From Flammula alnicola (Eukaryota; Basidiomycota; Agaricomycetes; Agaricales; Strophariaceae): a stretch of 64,000 bases of DNA. The notes beneath the pieces were generated by a model. The model ran no database searches and had not been told where the DNA came from. It saw only the letters and a program-made list of their open reading frames with translations. Numbering within the stretch: the stretch's first letter is position 1; each line of letters begins with the position of its first letter. The position numbers and the translations under genes were made by a program. The DNA lies in assembly GCA_015499995.1 (NCBI GenBank), contig JADNRV010000021.1, positions 1 through 64,000 on the forward strand, written 5' to 3'. Shown piece after piece: positions 61,400-64,000 of the stretch.

Positions 61400-62967
61400 A
61401 TGCCTTTGACGCTTGATTATCGAGTGACTCGAACCTTCAAATGGCGTTGGTTCGCCCCCCTAGCCTTTCTGGGTGCCTTTATTACCCTTGTCTTTCTTAT
61501 ACTTATCAACAGTAAGCCCAATTCTGCTTTAAGCTTAGCACGTAGGAAATGACCTTGATTTCGTTTTACAGTCCCTTTAACCGGATATGAAACTGTCACC
61601 ACTTTCCAAGATGACTTCAATGCTACGGAATGGCATTGGTTCTACCGCTTCATGCCCTTTCGGATCCCTAAACCTGGCTCTACATGCGATCCGCATGTCT
61701 TCAAAGTCGGCGACCCGTTTACCACGAATTATTCTTTTTTTGAATGGAACATCGACTCGATCATCCAACCCAACGCTGGAAATTCCGCGATCTCCTACAC
61801 GGGCACTCCACTTACTTTCTGCGATGTTACTTCTATTTACGTCAATGGCGACTTACATTCGTGGAACGTCGACTTCACTGTCGTGGTAGCATGCGAACAG
61901 AATGACTTGTTCAAGGTGACCGCCAAAACATCCTTCTCCATGGGTCTTCTTCCAGGCCGATACTCGCCGCTGTTGGGGATGGTACGGTATTACAACGATG
62001 GCACTAATGATACCAGAGGGCTGATTCTTGACAGTGGGTGCGTGGCAGATTGAAAGATGCAGATTGATAAACCACTAATGAACCTTGACTTGATACCCTA
62101 GAATTCGAGCAGCATCGACAGATCTCGGAACACGAGCATACAATGCTTTTGTAGGGTCTGGATCTACAACCCCCATGATCATCTCTTTGCACGCAGGTTT
62201 CGCGTATTGCCCCATGTCCCTTGGCCCCGCAGCGGCATGTGCCATAACCGCTCCAAAATTTGCCATTAGATATGCCGCAGCTGTTTATGCTAACGCAAGC
62301 ATCCTACAATACGACAACAATTACGCCATAGACCCAGTCCAGAATCCCTGGGTTTTAGACGCTGATACAGAGCAGCCGATTGTCAACCTCCTTCAGACTA
62401 TCTATGCTTCCATTCGGGTTGACTTGGGAAATCCAAGTCTCAATAATTTCATCCTCCATCCATTGTTTCTCAACAGCACCATCATACCCGTTTTCCCTGC
62501 TACCCGGTGGAATCAAGACAACAGCTCACGAAACGCGACCTTGTATGACGGATTTGCCCATCTCGAACCCGACCTTTCAGTCAATGTCTCGGGACCTGCT
62601 CATATCCAAGTGGTTTACCCATGTCGGTTCCAACAGCGCAAATCTCTCGGATCATTGGTTATATCCGTCTTGGTCGCCACTCTGAGCATGTTCTCGAGCG
62701 GATGGGCGTTGTTCATATTGATTGCGACAGCTCTCGCTAAACGGGCTGACCCACTTGGTACGTCTGCCCATTGCTATTGGATAGTCGACGCCCTGTTTAT
62801 AACCTCGTTCGCACTGCGCAGCCAATCGATGCGATGGCCATTGTAGTCGACATCGAATGAAAGTAGAACCAAGTTGGTTCGACGCTTACTACGACCCATA
62901 TAAGCAAGAGGCGACAGAAGATGTGAGTCCTCCGAAAGAACATGTGTACCAACCCGTGGGCTCTTAA
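61400..62967 (+). CDS. Unknown two-TM protein, agaricomycete-type family
   Basis: ATG at 61400 gives MPLTLDYRVTRTFKWRWF, then a first membrane helix (FLGAFITLVFLILINIPLTG). A large, probably extracytosolic domain follows, with many N-glycosylation sequons and Cys residues: YETVTTFQDDFNATEWHWFY, GSTCDPHVFKVGD, GNSAISYTGTPLTFCDVTSI, FAYCPMSLGPAAAC and ILQYDNNYAIDPVQNPWVLD. A second helix (SLGSLVISVLVATLSMFSSG) and a short tail end YQPVGS at 62965-62967. This looks like one of the expanded, uncharacterised membrane families of mushroom-forming fungi; I know no function. Introns fall after ILINI, before IRAASTDLG, and near the tail. Confidence 0.8.
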
Positions 62968-63273
62968 ATTATAAACATATAATATAAGTACGGATCGATC
63001 TTTAGGACGCTAAACCTCGCTAAGATTGTGGTGAGAGTCAAGGTTTTCTGCTTATGTAACTAGCCAGGTTGTGAAATTTATATCGCGCAGAGTCAAGTTA
63101 CCCAAAGACTGAAAGTAGTGGTTTGCAATAGTCTTTTTTTGTTCCAGCACCCCCCAATATACCGTATATCGGTTGATGAGGGGAATGAGTTTTTTTATCG
63201 TTAGCGTTGAAAACCGGCAACCCAAAAGTACAGCATATAGCACCTATATAGCCCGCCCTTTTCCTGAATAGGA
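62968..63273. other. Intergenic, no gene seen
   Basis: Short convergent interval, AT-rich, between the membrane protein and pICln 3' ends. Confidence 0.5.
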
Positions 63274-64000
63274 TCACGTTTTCTTTTCTTCTGCCTGTTC
63301 CTTTAGTGGGACAGTTTCACCTGGAGCTTCAGCCTCAGCCTCCTCCTCGTCGACTTCTGGCTGCAGTTTATGCGGATCGTAGATGATTGACTCGAGATGA
63401 GCGAGAGCTGCCTATATGATGTGCAATGTAAAAAAGAGAGAGGACAGATGTCTAGTATGGCGCAAATCGATTGTCATTGAGGAAATCGCTGCGCACCCTC
63501 CCGACTTCACTGAGTTCTTCATTTTCGTCTCCATTGAAGGTCTCGAATGGAGACCCGTTGAGATCCACAAATGCTTCGTCTAGATCGTCCTCGTCACCTT
63601 GCGGGTCGGGGTGGAGAGATGCGCATTGCGATAATGCCTCGAAGATGGCTTCCACTACTCATAAAAAATGCTATAAAAAATCTGACAGAATGCATAAGGG
63701 CGCAATGACGTACGCGATTCTGGATTTTGGGGCACGATCGTCAGCTCGCGCATGTCGGTAACTGCATCATCATCAGCGGCGACACCATTTTCTGTTCCGA
63801 TGCTTTCGTCAAGTTGGCAATATATCGATGGACCAGATTCTCCGCGAGAGACTGCATGCAGTGTGATTGCTGGATATTCGATCTGGAAGCCGGCGCCTGT
63901 CGTTGACATGAACGCGAGTACACTATCGCAGTAGAAAACACATTATATTGGTCAGTGGAAATATTTAGCACAGAAGTCTGACGAGCTAACCTGGTCAAAA
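63274..64000 (-). CDS. pICln / methylosome subunit, 5' end outside the window
   Basis: pICln chaperones Sm proteins in the methylosome during snRNP assembly. The visible exons, read on the minus strand, give VLAFMSTTGAGFQIEYPAIT, LHAVSRGESGPSIYCQLDES and MRELTIVPQNPES, the pleckstrin-like core. They continue VEAIFEALSQCASLHPDPQG, an acidic segment DDLDEAFVDLNG, and a last exon AALAHLESIIYDPHKLQPEV with a very acidic tail, ending EEKKT at 63274-63276. The acidic C-terminus is a family hallmark. The upstream exon ends at an intron donor near 63994, so the gene continues beyond position 64000. Confidence 0.85.

Overview
The window is nuclear DNA from a filamentous basidiomycete, most likely an Agaricomycete (mushroom-forming fungus). 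Nearly every gene is cut by many short GT-AG introns of about 50-80 bp. The gene content fits too: DUF3494 ice-binding proteins, a basidiomycete-type sesquiterpene synthase, a GAF hybrid histidine kinase and a Ras protein ending in CVVL. No tRNA, rRNA or CRISPR array was found. All calls come from reading the sequence by eye; intron borders are by GT-AG inspection and reading frame, not transcripts.

Layout. 0.1-1.5 kb: unknown conserved-looking protein. 2.0-2.65 kb: 138-bp minisatellite. 5.0-5.7 kb (-): truncated uracil-DNA glycosylase. 6.1-9.5 kb (+): dolichol kinase. 10.2-16.5 kb (+): GAF hybrid histidine kinase. 17.2-22.2 kb (-): homocitrate synthase, a broken second copy of it, and a SWR1-type HIT zinc-finger gene, all involved in one tandem duplication. 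22.4-25.9 kb (+): one open reading frame joining cystathionine beta-lyase to mevalonate kinase. This is followed by a hAT-type MITE and a decayed copy of the kinase half (26-28.4 kb). 29.3-30.6 kb (-): sesquiterpene synthase. 30.6-35.2 kb: gene-poor, with a 1.1-kb element bounded by inverted repeats. 35.2-37.6 kb: RPB5 and SWD2, divergent, with 89 bp between start codons. 38.1-39.2 kb (+): TRAP-alpha/SSR1-like. 41.7-42.8 kb (+): RAS. 43.2-44.3 kb (-): CIA30. 45.35-47.1 and 50.1-51.85 kb: a duplicated 1.75-kb block, each copy carrying an ice-binding protein gene. Repeats and an F-box relic lie between the two blocks. 51.9-54.1 kb (-): seven-TM receptor-like protein. 54.5-57.1 kb (-): DNA polymerase eta. 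57.45-59.9 kb (-): Rieske/AIF-type oxidoreductase. 61.4-63.0 kb (+): unknown membrane protein. 63.3 kb to the end (-): pICln.

Functionally most genes are core housekeeping: ER glycosylation and translocation, lysine, methionine and isoprenoid metabolism, transcription, chromatin, translesion synthesis and signalling. The remarkable theme is local tandem duplication followed by decay, seen three times (homocitrate synthase, mevalonate kinase half, ice-binding block). The strongest single observation is the methionine/isoprenoid enzyme fusion with its kinase-only relic next door.
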